Assembly (NCBI GenBank): GCA_944350065.1
Contig: CALVOD010000002.1
Location: 1-50,921, forward strand
Length of the DNA: 50,921 nt
Reading direction: 5' to 3'
From: an uncultured Clostridia bacterium
GTDB lineage: Bacteria; Bacillota; Clostridia; Christensenellales; DTU072
Positions 43,333-50,921 of the stretch are shown here, one piece after another; position 1 is the first letter of the stretch; every line of letters begins with the position of its first letter. Position numbers and translations under genes: made by a program. The notes beneath the pieces were generated by a model. The model did no database searches and was not told where the DNA came from. It was given only the letters and a program-made list of their open reading frames with translations.

Positions 43333-44322
43333 TTGGAAAAAGAAAAAACGGGCGGAATAGCCCAGCTCGCCAAAGAGGAACTGACTTCCGTTAAAATCGG
43401 ACGCGCCTGCTGCAAGCGTGCGTTTCTGGCGGGGATAATAAGGGGCGCCGGCAATTTCTACGTCGATCACGAAGGTTTCGGCGTCAAAGTAGCCCTGCCG
43501 AGCGCCGAGCTCATCGCAAAATGCGCTCTCCTCGTCAAAAACCTCGTCGGCAACGAGCCCGAGGTCATTATGCGCACCTCGTCGCGCGAAGTGGGCAACA
43601 AAACGGTTTACGAACTCAAATTGCGCGGAGACGTCTGCTTCGATTTGTTGTCGGAAACGGGCATTTCTCCCGCGCCCTATCAGTTTGCCGACGGTATTGC
43701 GCCCGAAACCGTAGCCGAAGATTGTTGCGCGAGCGCGTTTTTACGGGGAATCTTCCTTGCCTCGGGCACCGTTTCCGCGCCGCCGCGCCACACCGTCACC
43801 GCAAAAGCGGTAAGCTATTATCTCGATTTCACCGTCAATACTTCAAGAATGGCGGAGGATTTGAAGGAATTGCTCGCGCGTTTCGACGTAGCTGCGAGGA
43901 TACGGGTAAGGAACGAGCTTTATTCCGTTTACGTCAAAGACGCCGAGATAATCTCCAATCTGCTCGTAAGAATGGGCGCGGTGCGAGCGATGATGGAATT
44001 GCAGGACATACTCGCCACGCGCTCCCTTAACAACGACAACAACCGTCAGATAAACTGCGCGAGCGCAAACATAGACAAGACTATAGACGCGAGCATACGG
44101 CAGATACTCGCCATAGAAAAAATACGTTCGGCGCGCGGACTCGATTCGCTCGATCCCGCCCTTAAAGCCACCGCGGAGGCGCGGCTTGCAAATCCCGAAA
44201 CCACGCTTTCCGAGCTCGCGGCGACGCTGCCCGGCAACCCCTCGAAAAGCTGTCTTAACCACAGAATGAGGAAATTGCTCGCCATCGCCGCGGAAATAGA
44301 CGATAACGGCGGTAACGCCTGA
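43333..44322 (+). CDS. whiA: WhiA homologue, DNA-binding cell-division/sporulation regulator
   Basis: 329 residues. N-terminal LAGLIDADG-like fold (KRAFLAGIIRGAGNFYVDHEG..., and AFLRGIFLASGTVS), then the conserved stretch SLNNDNNRQINCASANIDKT, then a C-terminal helix-turn-helix (LSELAATL...SKSCLNHRMRKL). In Bacillus it affects division and nucleoid organisation; in Streptomyces it controls sporulation division. The start is TTG 43333 with GAGGAG, 2 bases after murB. The rapZ and yvcK genes that usually precede whiA are absent here. Confidence 0.94.
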   Translation: MEKEKTGGIAQLAKEELTSVKIGRACCKRAFLAGIIRGAGNFYVDHEGFGVKVALPSAELIAKCALLVKNLVGNEPEVIMRTSSREVGNKTVYELKLRGDVCFDLLSETGISPAPYQFADGIAPETVAEDCCASAFLRGIFLASGTVSAPPRHTVTAKAVSYYLDFTVNTSRMAEDLKELLARFDVAARIRVRNELYSVYVKDAEIISNLLVRMGAVRAMMELQDILATRSLNNDNNRQINCASANIDKTIDASIRQILAIEKIRSARGLDSLDPALKATAEARLANPETTLSELAATLPGNPSKSCLNHRMRKLLAIAAEIDDNGGNA

Positions 44323-44364
44323 CGGTGCGCTATTTGCGCGTTTACGGAATTTACGGAGGAAAAG

Positions 44365-47300
44365 ATGCCCACCGATAAAGGAAATTTCATACATCTTCAC
44401 GTTCACACCGAATACAGTCTGCTCGACGGAGCGGCGCCCGTCAAGAAGCTCGTAAAAACAGCTAAAGAACTGGGTATGCCCGCGCTTGCGATGACCGATC
44501 ACGGGAATATGTACGGCACGATAAAGTTTGTCGACGCCTGCAAGAGCGAAGGTATCAAGCCGATAATCGGGTGCGAATTCTACATTACCGAAAACATGCA
44601 CGTCCACGAAGGGCGCAACACGGAGGAGCAGAACAAGAACTGTCACCTCGTACTTCTCGCGAAGAATTACGAAGGGTACAAAAACCTTGCCAAACTCAAT
44701 TCCTACGCCTGGATAGACGGATACCATTATAAGCCGAGAATAGACCTCGAGCTGCTCGAGAAGCACTCCGACAATCTTGTCTGCTTATCGGCGTGCATCG
44801 CGGGCGCGATACCGCGCTACATACTCCGTAACGATTACGAAGGCGCCAAGGCGTACGCGCTCAAGCTGAAAAACATGTTTGCCGAAGGGGATTTCTATAT
44901 AGAACTGCAGAATCACGGTCTCGAGGAGGAGCTGAAGGTCAATCCCCTGCTTGTCAGGCTCGCCCGCGAAATAGGCGTAAAATGCGTAGCCACCAACGAC
45001 GTGCACTACATAACCAAAAGCGACGCCGAGATGCACGACATCGTTCTCTGTATAGGAACGGCTTCGTACTACGACGACGAGAACAGAATGAAATGGCTGC
45101 CCAACGATAACTTCTATCTCAAGACTTACGACGAGATGGAGAAAGTTCTCGGCTGGTGCCCGGAGGCTCTCGAGACGCCGTACGAAATTACCGAAAAATG
45201 CGACTTTAAGTTCCCGCCTAAGCAATATCAGTTACCCGATTATCCTTGTCCCGACGGAATGAAATCGGACGAATATCTCCGCAAGCTCGCTTACGAAGGG
45301 CTTGAAAGGCGCTACGGAGTCATCACTCCGGAGATACGCGAGCGCGCCGAAACGGAGCTCGACGTAATAATTTCGATGGGCTTTGCGGACTATTATCTTT
45401 TGGTATGGGACTTCATTTACTGGGCTAAAAATCACGATATCCCTATCGGCAAAGGCAGAGGTTCGGGCGTAGGCAGCATCATAGCTTACGCCATAGGAAT
45501 TACGGACGTGGAGCCTCTCGAATACGACCTCATTTTCGAAAGGTTCCTCAATAAGGACCGTACTTCCATGCCTGACTTCGACATAGATATCTGCTACCAC
45601 CGCAGAGGCGAGGTCATACAGTACGTCAAAGACAAATACGGCGAAGACCATATTTCGCAGATAATCACTTTCGGTAAGCTGAAGAAGAAGCAAGCCATCA
45701 AGGACGTGGCGCGCGTATACAGACTGCCGTTCGCTGACGTTTCGAGGATAACGAAAAACATAGGAAATTTCGGCGAGGAAGAAAAGAAGGTTCATATTCC
45801 CGACCTCGTAAATCCCAACAGCAAATATCTCGTATCCGACTTATACGAGCAATATATTTCCAATCCTCAGATCAAAAAAATCATCGATATCGCGGCGCAG
45901 ATAGAAGGAATGCCGCGCAACACTTCCATACACGCGGCGGGCGTCGTTATATACCGCAATCCCGCGATAGACACCATACCGCTTGCGCGTAACGGCACCG
46001 AGACGACCACGCAATTCGATATGATAGAGGTGGAAGGACTGGGGCTTCTTAAGATGGACTTCCTCGCGCTGATGACTTTGACGGATATCAAAATGGCTCA
46101 CGATTACGTCTATGCAGCCACAGGGCGCGACGTGGATTTCAACAAGCTCGGCTACGCCGACCCCGAAGTTTACGCGATGATATCTGCGGGCGATACGGAC
46201 GCGGTATTCCAGCTCGAAGGCGGCGGTATGAAGAAATTCCTCACCCGTCTCAAGCCTGTATGCATGGAAGACGTGATAGCGGGTATAGCGCTTTACCGAC
46301 CGGGTCCGCTCAAGGATATCGACAAATTCATCTCTTACCGTAAAAATCCCGAGACGATAGTTTACAAGGATCCCCTGCTGAAAGACATTCTGGGAGTCAC
46401 GAGCGGAATCATCGTCTATCAGGAACAGGCGATGATGATTACCCGCAAACTCGCGGGATACACGATGACCGACGCGGACAATTTCCGCAGCATCATCAGT
46501 AAAAAGAAACTTGACAAAATACCCAAAGAACGCGACAAGTTCATCAACGGGCTCAAAGACGCCGACGGCAAAGTGCTGATACCCGGTTGCGTGGCTAACG
46601 GCATAAGCGCGGAGACGGCGCTCGAGATATTCGGCGAAATGGAGAGCTTCGCATCCTACGCTTTCAACAAGTCTCACGCGGCGGCGTACGCCTATCTTTG
46701 CTACGAAACGGCGTTTTATAAGCATTACTACCCTACCGAATATCTCGCGGCGGTGATCAACAACCGTATAAACAAGCCCGACGACACCAAAAAATATATG
46801 GCGGTATTAAAGACGATGAACATACCGCTTCTGCCGCCGGACATCAACAAATCCTCGCCGCTTTTCTCGCCGGAAAAGGAAGGTATACGTTACGGTCTCG
46901 CCTGTATCAAGAACGTGGGTATGGCGATAATGACGGAGACGGTGAAGGAACGCGCGGAGCGCGGGAACTTCAAAGATCTTTACGATTTCGTCTCGAGAAT
47001 GGGCGAAACGCAGCTTATAAACAAGCGCGTCGTCGAAAGCCTTATCAAAGGCGGAGCGTTCGACTGTTTCGGCGAAACGCGCGCGACGCTTATGGCGAAT
47101 TACGAGCGCATTATGGCCGAAGCGGAAGCTAAGCGCAGGGAAAAGCTCAAACGCGAAACAACGGGACAATTCGATATGTTCTCGATGTTCGGAGAGGACG
47201 AAGCAGTCAAGGAAACGCCTTTCAAATATGACCGCGTGAAAGAATATTCCCAACGCGAAAAGCTGCTTGCGGAAAAGGAAATGCTCGGAATGTATATCAC

Positions 47301-47943
47301 CGGGCACCCTCTGCACGGTTACGAAAAGGATTTTGAGGTATTCAATTTCAACACGTCGATGATACCGCGCCGCAAAGACGATGACGAGGACGAGGAATCG
47401 GCGGAGATGGAAGCGCTGTCCGACGATCCGATACTCATACAGGACAATATGGAGGTTACGACGGGCGGCATACTCGCAAGCGTGCAGCTCAAGCGCACCA
47501 AAGACGGTAAGGAAATGGCTATCCTCGTTATAGAAGATATGTACGACAGGATAGAATGTATTATGATGTCGCGCGCCTTCGCAATCTCGCGCAAATATCT
47601 TATAGCCGACACGCTTGTCAAGATCAAGGGAAGGCTCTCCTACCGCGACGACGAATGCAAAATTTACGTTTCGGAGCTGCTGCCGTGGGATCTCAAGGAA
47701 CGCGAAGAAACCGTGGAAGCGGACGCGCGCGTGCTGTACTTCAATCTTACAGACGCGGACTTCGCGGACGGAGATAAAATAGCGCGCATAGACAAGGTGC
47801 TCGAAGCGCACCCCGGGCCCAATACCGTCAAATTCCAGTATCGGAAAGCCCTGCACGAATACAAACGCACGGTGGGCGATCTCGACGCCGCAGGCAAGGA
47901 GCTTGCCGGCATACTCGGGCCTCATAACGTCAAAATAATTTAA
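44365..47943 (+). CDS. dnaE: DNA polymerase III alpha subunit DnaE
   Basis: Replicative C-family polymerase. 1192 residues. N-terminal PHP domain with HLHVHTEYSLLDG and MTDHGNMYG (metal-site histidines), palm with RGSGVGSIIAYA and catalytic aspartates in PDFDIDIC (about 403-410), NTSIHAAGVVI, ADNFRSIISKK, tandem HhH region and an OB-fold (GILASVQLKRTKDGKEMAILVIED). RBS ACGGAGG. Last gene of the murB-whiA-dnaE run, closed by a strong terminator. Firmicutes usually also have PolC; it is not in this window. Confidence 0.98.
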   Translation: MPTDKGNFIHLHVHTEYSLLDGAAPVKKLVKTAKELGMPALAMTDHGNMYGTIKFVDACKSEGIKPIIGCEFYITENMHVHEGRNTEEQNKNCHLVLLAKNYEGYKNLAKLNSYAWIDGYHYKPRIDLELLEKHSDNLVCLSACIAGAIPRYILRNDYEGAKAYALKLKNMFAEGDFYIELQNHGLEEELKVNPLLVRLAREIGVKCVATNDVHYITKSDAEMHDIVLCIGTASYYDDENRMKWLPNDNFYLKTYDEMEKVLGWCPEALETPYEITEKCDFKFPPKQYQLPDYPCPDGMKSDEYLRKLAYEGLERRYGVITPEIRERAETELDVIISMGFADYYLLVWDFIYWAKNHDIPIGKGRGSGVGSIIAYAIGITDVEPLEYDLIFERFLNKDRTSMPDFDIDICYHRRGEVIQYVKDKYGEDHISQIITFGKLKKKQAIKDVARVYRLPFADVSRITKNIGNFGEEEKKVHIPDLVNPNSKYLVSDLYEQYISNPQIKKIIDIAAQIEGMPRNTSIHAAGVVIYRNPAIDTIPLARNGTETTTQFDMIEVEGLGLLKMDFLALMTLTDIKMAHDYVYAATGRDVDFNKLGYADPEVYAMISAGDTDAVFQLEGGGMKKFLTRLKPVCMEDVIAGIALYRPGPLKDIDKFISYRKNPETIVYKDPLLKDILGVTSGIIVYQEQAMMITRKLAGYTMTDADNFRSIISKKKLDKIPKERDKFINGLKDADGKVLIPGCVANGISAETALEIFGEMESFASYAFNKSHAAAYAYLCYETAFYKHYYPTEYLAAVINNRINKPDDTKKYMAVLKTMNIPLLPPDINKSSPLFSPEKEGIRYGLACIKNVGMAIMTETVKERAERGNFKDLYDFVSRMGETQLINKRVVESLIKGGAFDCFGETRATLMANYERIMAEAEAKRREKLKRETTGQFDMFSMFGEDEAVKETPFKYDRVKEYSQREKLLAEKEMLGMYITGHPLHGYEKDFEVFNFNTSMIPRRKDDDEDEESAEMEALSDDPILIQDNMEVTTGGILASVQLKRTKDGKEMAILVIEDMYDRIECIMMSRAFAISRKYLIADTLVKIKGRLSYRDDECKIYVSELLPWDLKEREETVEADARVLYFNLTDADFADGDKIARIDKVLEAHPGPNTVKFQYRKALHEYKRTVGDLDAAGKELAGILGPHNVKII

Positions 47944-47963
47944 TTCGGGTTTCCGTATTATAA

Positions 47964-48001
47964 AAAAAAGTATCCCGTACTTCGATACGGGATACTTTTT
48001 T
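47964..48001. terminator. dnaE terminator (bidirectional form)
   Basis: Perfect 16-bp stem including the A and T tracts: AAAAAAGTATCCCGTA (47964-47979), loop CTTCGA, TACGGGATACTTTTTT (47986-48001). It can act on both strands; the HAD gene converges from the right. Confidence 0.93.
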
Positions 48002-48074
48002 GTAATTCTTTCGCGCGGTAGGCGGGCGTAAGAAAACGCGCGCCGCGCGCCTTGCGTTCCGTCGCGCTCCGAAA

Positions 48075-48887
48075 CTAATCTTTAAGCGCTATGTTTTCTA
48101 TAACGTAAGCCACGCCGTCTTCCTCGCAGGAAGGGCACACGTAATCGGCTGCCTCGAGCGCTTTCTTCGACGCGTTGGCGACCATTACGCCGAGCCCTGC
48201 GTATTCCACCATCGGCACGTCGTTCAGGCTGTCGCCTATCGCGATTATTTCTTCGCGCGCGATACCGTATTTCGCGGCAAGCGCGGCTACGGCTTTAGCT
48301 TTGTTGACGTCGCCGCGAATAATCTCCACCACGAATTTCTTGCTCGTATTCACAAGGAATTCATCCCCGTATTCGGCGCTAAGCTCCTCTATATAGCCGT
48401 CCACCTTTTCGGGCGGCGTGATTATAAGCATTTTAACGGGTGAAATACCGTTTTTCTCTATGTACTCGCTGAGCGGCATTCCCGCTATCACGGGCGGCGC
48501 GAAGGTGTATTTTGCGTATTCCTCCGCGTAAGGCGTTTCGGCGGGTATGACGTAATCGTCGTGAACGTATATCTGATAATATACCCCTTCCGCGTCCAGC
48601 TTTTTCGCCACTTTCAGCGCGGATTCGTAAGGGATGGTTTCTTCGTTATAGAACTTGCCCGTATCGATATCCGCAGTCACGGCGCCCTGATACCCTATCA
48701 CTTCGCCGTGTAATCCGAGATACTTCGCGTGCGGGATTATCGCGGAGATCATTCTCCCCGTACTCAATACGAATTTACCGCCGCAAGCCACATACTTAGC
48801 TATCGCTTCACGGTTCTTTTCGCTTGCAAAACTTAACGAATCCGAAAGCGTATCGTCGAAATCGCACGCTATCATTTTGTATTTCAT
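48075..48887 (-). CDS. HAD-superfamily Cof-type phosphatase
   Basis: 270 residues, class IIB (Cof/YwpJ-like) sugar-phosphate or nucleotide phosphatase. Motif I ACDFDDTLSD (nucleophile and acid Asp), motif II LSTGRM, motif III Lys in NKAKAVAALAAKYGI, motif IV GDSLNDVPMVEYAG. The usual motif I DLDGT reads DFDDT here. GGAGG site before ATG 48887, located 1 base after the uvrC stop, so co-transcribed with uvrC. Substrate not predictable. Confidence 0.9.
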   Translation of the reverse strand: MKYKMIACDFDDTLSDSLSFASEKNREAIAKYVACGGKFVLSTGRMISAIIPHAKYLGLHGEVIGYQGAVTADIDTGKFYNEETIPYESALKVAKKLDAEGVYYQIYVHDDYVIPAETPYAEEYAKYTFAPPVIAGMPLSEYIEKNGISPVKMLIITPPEKVDGYIEELSAEYGDEFLVNTSKKFVVEIIRGDVNKAKAVAALAAKYGIAREEIIAIGDSLNDVPMVEYAGLGVMVANASKKALEAADYVCPSCEEDGVAYVIENIALKD

Positions 48888-48888
48888 T

Positions 48889-50715
48889 TTAATCCTCCGT
48901 TCCCTCGGTATCGTCCGAATGGAAATAATCGTATACTTTTTGCGCTCTGTCCTTGCCGAAGCCGCTGACTTCCGCTATCTCATCCACGCTCGCTTCCGCT
49001 ATGCGCTCCACCTTTTTGAAATAGCTTAAAAGCGCACGCGCCCCTTTGTCGCCTACGCCCTCGATATTCTTCAAGTTGCTGCGCGTCTGCCTCTCCGAGC
49101 GTAGCTTGCGGTGATAGGTTATGGCAAATCTGTGCGCTTCGTCGCGTATGCGTTGGCAAAGTTTCAGCGCGAGACTGTCACGCGGAAGTATCACAGGTTC
49201 GCTCTCGTGCGGACGGAATATTTCCTCCTCACGTTTGGCAAGCCCCACTACCGCGATGCCGCTTCCTTCGAGTATCTCCACCGCGGAGCTTAACTGCCCT
49301 TTGCCGCCGTCCACTATGATAAGATCGGGCACCTCGGAAAAAGAAAGATCTCCTCCGCTCATTTCGTTAAGCCTTCTCGAAAGCACTTCGCGCATACAGG
49401 CAAAGTCGTCCGAACCCACGACGGTCTTTATCCTGAACCGTCTGTAACGCTCTTTGGCGGGCTCTCCGTTCACGAATACCACCATGCTCGCCACTTTGTC
49501 CGTGCCGCTAATGTTGCTTATGTCGTAGCACTCCATACGCTTCGGCGGCTTTTCGAGCGAAAGCATTTCCATCAGCTGAGTCACCGCTCCTTTCGTAAGC
49601 GCTTCGCGGGAAGCTATCTTCTGCACTGTCTTGGTTAAATTTTCGCTCGCGTTATTGTAAGCGAGCGCGACGAGCTGCGCCCGCGCTCCGCCCTTAGGCT
49701 CGAATACGTGCACCTTCGAGCCCTTCTTCGAGCTGAGATAATCGGATATCTCCGCTCCGAACTCCGGCTCCGAATTGAAAAGTATTTCGTCTGCAACTAC
49801 GGGATTGTTCTCGTAGAACTGCATAACGTATCCCGACAGAATATCGTTCGCGTCGCCCGCCTCGTTCACGCCGGTATTCTCGCTTCCTATAACTTTGCCG
49901 CCGCGCACCACCGTGTAATTGATAACGCCGTACAGCCCGTCCGTAGCGTATGCGAATATATCGAGATTGAAGTCCCTCGGCAGATTTATGTTCTGCTTCC
50001 TCACTATCTTGTCGAGAAGCTCGAGTCCTTCGCGGTAGGTTATCGCGAGTTCGAATTCCTCACGCTCCACCGCTTTTGCCATTTTCTCCGTCAGAAGTTC
50101 GCGCGCTTCCTTGTCGTTGCCGTTCAGAAAAGCTATCACTTTCTTGATTATCGCGCGGTATTCTTCGGGGGTAACCTTGCCGCAACAGGGCGCGCAGCAC
50201 CGCCCTATATGATAATTGAGGCACTCGCGTCTCGCACCCTTTTTAATGTTGCCGCAGCAGCTTCTTACGGGAAAAATCGAGTGTATGAGATCCATCGTAG
50301 CCGACGCGGAAAGCCCGAGCATATACGGTCCGAAATACTTGCTTCCGTCCGCCTTGAGCCTTCTCGTCACCTCTATCGAAGGATATTCCTCGTTCATCTT
50401 TATCTTTATATAAGGATAATTCTTGTCGTCTTTAAGCAGAATATTGTAATACGGCTTATACTGTTTGATAAGGTTGTTCTCGAGAACGAGCGCCTCGATC
50501 TCGTTCGCCGTCACAATGTATCTGAAATCGGCTATCTTCGCCACAAGTAGCTGCGTTTTTTCGGTCTGCGTGGCTGTCGAACGAAAATACTGTCTCACGC
50601 GGTTGCGAAGTATTTTCGCCTTACCCACGTAAAGCACCTGCCCGAATTCGTCGAGCATTATATAAACGCCGCTCGCAAGAGGAAGCGCTTTCAGTTTTTC
50701 GTTCAAATCGACCAT
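48889..50715 (-). CDS. uvrC: Excinuclease ABC subunit C
   Basis: Makes both incisions in nucleotide excision repair. 608 residues. GIY-YIG nuclease LASGVYIMLDEFGQVLYVGKAKILRNRVRQYF, Cys cluster region (CCGNIKKGARRECLNYHIGRCCAPCC), UVR motif, RNase H-like nuclease with YDISNISGTDKVASMVVFVNG and DLIIVDGGKGQLSSA, then tandem HhH (LKNIEGVGDKGARALLSYFKK, EVSGFGKDRAQKVYDYF). ATG 50715 is the only sensible start but has no ribosome binding site; TATAAT ends 6 bases upstream. The mRNA is probably leaderless. Confidence 0.97.
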   Translation of the reverse strand: MVDLNEKLKALPLASGVYIMLDEFGQVLYVGKAKILRNRVRQYFRSTATQTEKTQLLVAKIADFRYIVTANEIEALVLENNLIKQYKPYYNILLKDDKNYPYIKIKMNEEYPSIEVTRRLKADGSKYFGPYMLGLSASATMDLIHSIFPVRSCCGNIKKGARRECLNYHIGRCCAPCCGKVTPEEYRAIIKKVIAFLNGNDKEARELLTEKMAKAVEREEFELAITYREGLELLDKIVRKQNINLPRDFNLDIFAYATDGLYGVINYTVVRGGKVIGSENTGVNEAGDANDILSGYVMQFYENNPVVADEILFNSEPEFGAEISDYLSSKKGSKVHVFEPKGGARAQLVALAYNNASENLTKTVQKIASREALTKGAVTQLMEMLSLEKPPKRMECYDISNISGTDKVASMVVFVNGEPAKERYRRFRIKTVVGSDDFACMREVLSRRLNEMSGGDLSFSEVPDLIIVDGGKGQLSSAVEILEGSGIAVVGLAKREEEIFRPHESEPVILPRDSLALKLCQRIRDEAHRFAITYHRKLRSERQTRSNLKNIEGVGDKGARALLSYFKKVERIAEASVDEIAEVSGFGKDRAQKVYDYFHSDDTEGTED

Positions 50716-50721
50716 ACTGAC

Positions 50722-50750
50722 ATTATAATTCCCGCGAGTAAAAAAAGCAA
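50722..50750 (-). promoter_or_regulatory. uvrC promoter abutting the start codon
   Basis: Minus-strand -35 TTGCTT (50750-50745), 17-base spacer, -10 TATAAT (50727-50722). ATG 50715 follows after 6 bases, so transcription would begin at or beside the A of the ATG. Confidence 0.65.
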
Positions 50751-50812
50751 TTCATAATAACGGCGAAATCTTCCCGAATATAATAAATAGCTCAATAATT
50801 ATCTAAAAACGC

Positions 50813-50842
50813 TTGCGCTGCGCTTAAAAGCTATGCTATACT
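50813..50842 (+). promoter_or_regulatory. tRNA-Glu promoter
   Basis: -35 TTGCGC (50813-50818), 18-base spacer, -10 TATACT (50837-50842), ending 16 bases before the tRNA. Confidence 0.5.
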
Positions 50843-50858
50843 ATTCAAGCTGAAATAA

Positions 50859-50921
50859 GCCTCCATGGTCAAGCGGTTAAGACGTCGCCCTCTCACGGCG
50901 GAATCTGGGGTTCGATTCCCC
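50859..50921 (+). tRNA. tRNA-Glu (anticodon CTC), 3' end outside window
   Basis: Acceptor 5' strand GCCTCCA, D arm GTCAAGCGGTTAAGAC, anticodon stem TCGCC/GGCGG with loop CTCTCAC (anticodon CTC, reads GAG), T arm GGGGTTCGATTCCCC. The window ends at the T arm; the acceptor 3' strand should read TGGAGGC-N-CCA or similar just outside. Confidence 0.93.

Noticed and set aside
1..50921. CRISPR arrays, insertion sequences, prophage or integrative element genes
   Set aside because: No spaced direct repeats, transposase, integrase, capsid or toxin-antitoxin genes were found on either strand.

Overview
The window reads as ordinary chromosome of an endospore-forming-lineage Firmicute, most likely an uncultured member of the Clostridia. 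The evidence is the yqfC-yqfD sporulation pair, a WhiA homologue, RNase J, a PgpH-type c-di-AMP phosphodiesterase, class II GalT, pyruvate phosphate dikinase, an anaerobic sulfatase-maturating enzyme and Shine-Dalgarno (SD) sites of the AGGAGG type. Base composition looks close to 50% GC throughout. I see no insertion sequence, prophage, CRISPR array or integrated element. A species cannot be assigned from the sequence alone. Genes are dense: no stretch over 300 bases lacks one.

Left part (1-21519, all minus strand). Read in the direction of transcription: galK, lgt, pncB, a coiled-coil protein, pepF, a two-pass membrane protein, dnaB, yqfC, yqfD, pgpH, a fused ybeY-era gene, yqzL, recO, ppdK, dgt, pcrA and ligA (cut by the window edge). 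The stretch yqfC to recO is a compacted version of the Bacillus yqfC-yqfD-phoH-yqfF-ybeY-dgkA-cdd-era-yqzL-recO cluster. phoH, dgkA and cdd are absent, YbeY and Era are one polypeptide, and PgpH lacks its extracellular domain. dgt-pcrA-ligA is a nucleotide-pool and DNA-repair operon with an ATGA overlap.

Middle (21620-34157). The galT gene diverges from galK over overlapping promoters and is followed by dnaX-ybaB-recR and a membrane protein with an acidic tail. A minus-strand pair then encodes a membrane-anchored sulfatase and its radical-SAM maturase. It diverges from a small membrane protein over a shared palindromic -35 box. Next come a glycosyltransferase-like gene and RNase J.

Right part (34367-50921). 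serC-serA (serine biosynthesis), a small membrane protein, a minus-strand surface protein, an SsuA/ThiY-like ABC transporter of unknown substrate, a YkvI-like transporter, murB-whiA-dnaE, then minus-strand uvrC and a HAD phosphatase. The window ends inside a tRNA-Glu(CTC) gene.

No complete new defence or mobile system was found. The most interesting signals are: the YbeY-Era fusion; the PgpH without a sensor domain; the polytopic sulfatase, which has an altered GKWH motif and whose domain topology creates a timing problem for its maturase; several start codons (uvrC, yqfC, a surface protein, a coiled-coil protein) that lie 5-6 bases after a -10 box with no ribosome binding site, suggesting leaderless mRNAs; and a tandem pair of dyads in the pepF leader that looks like a two-site operator.
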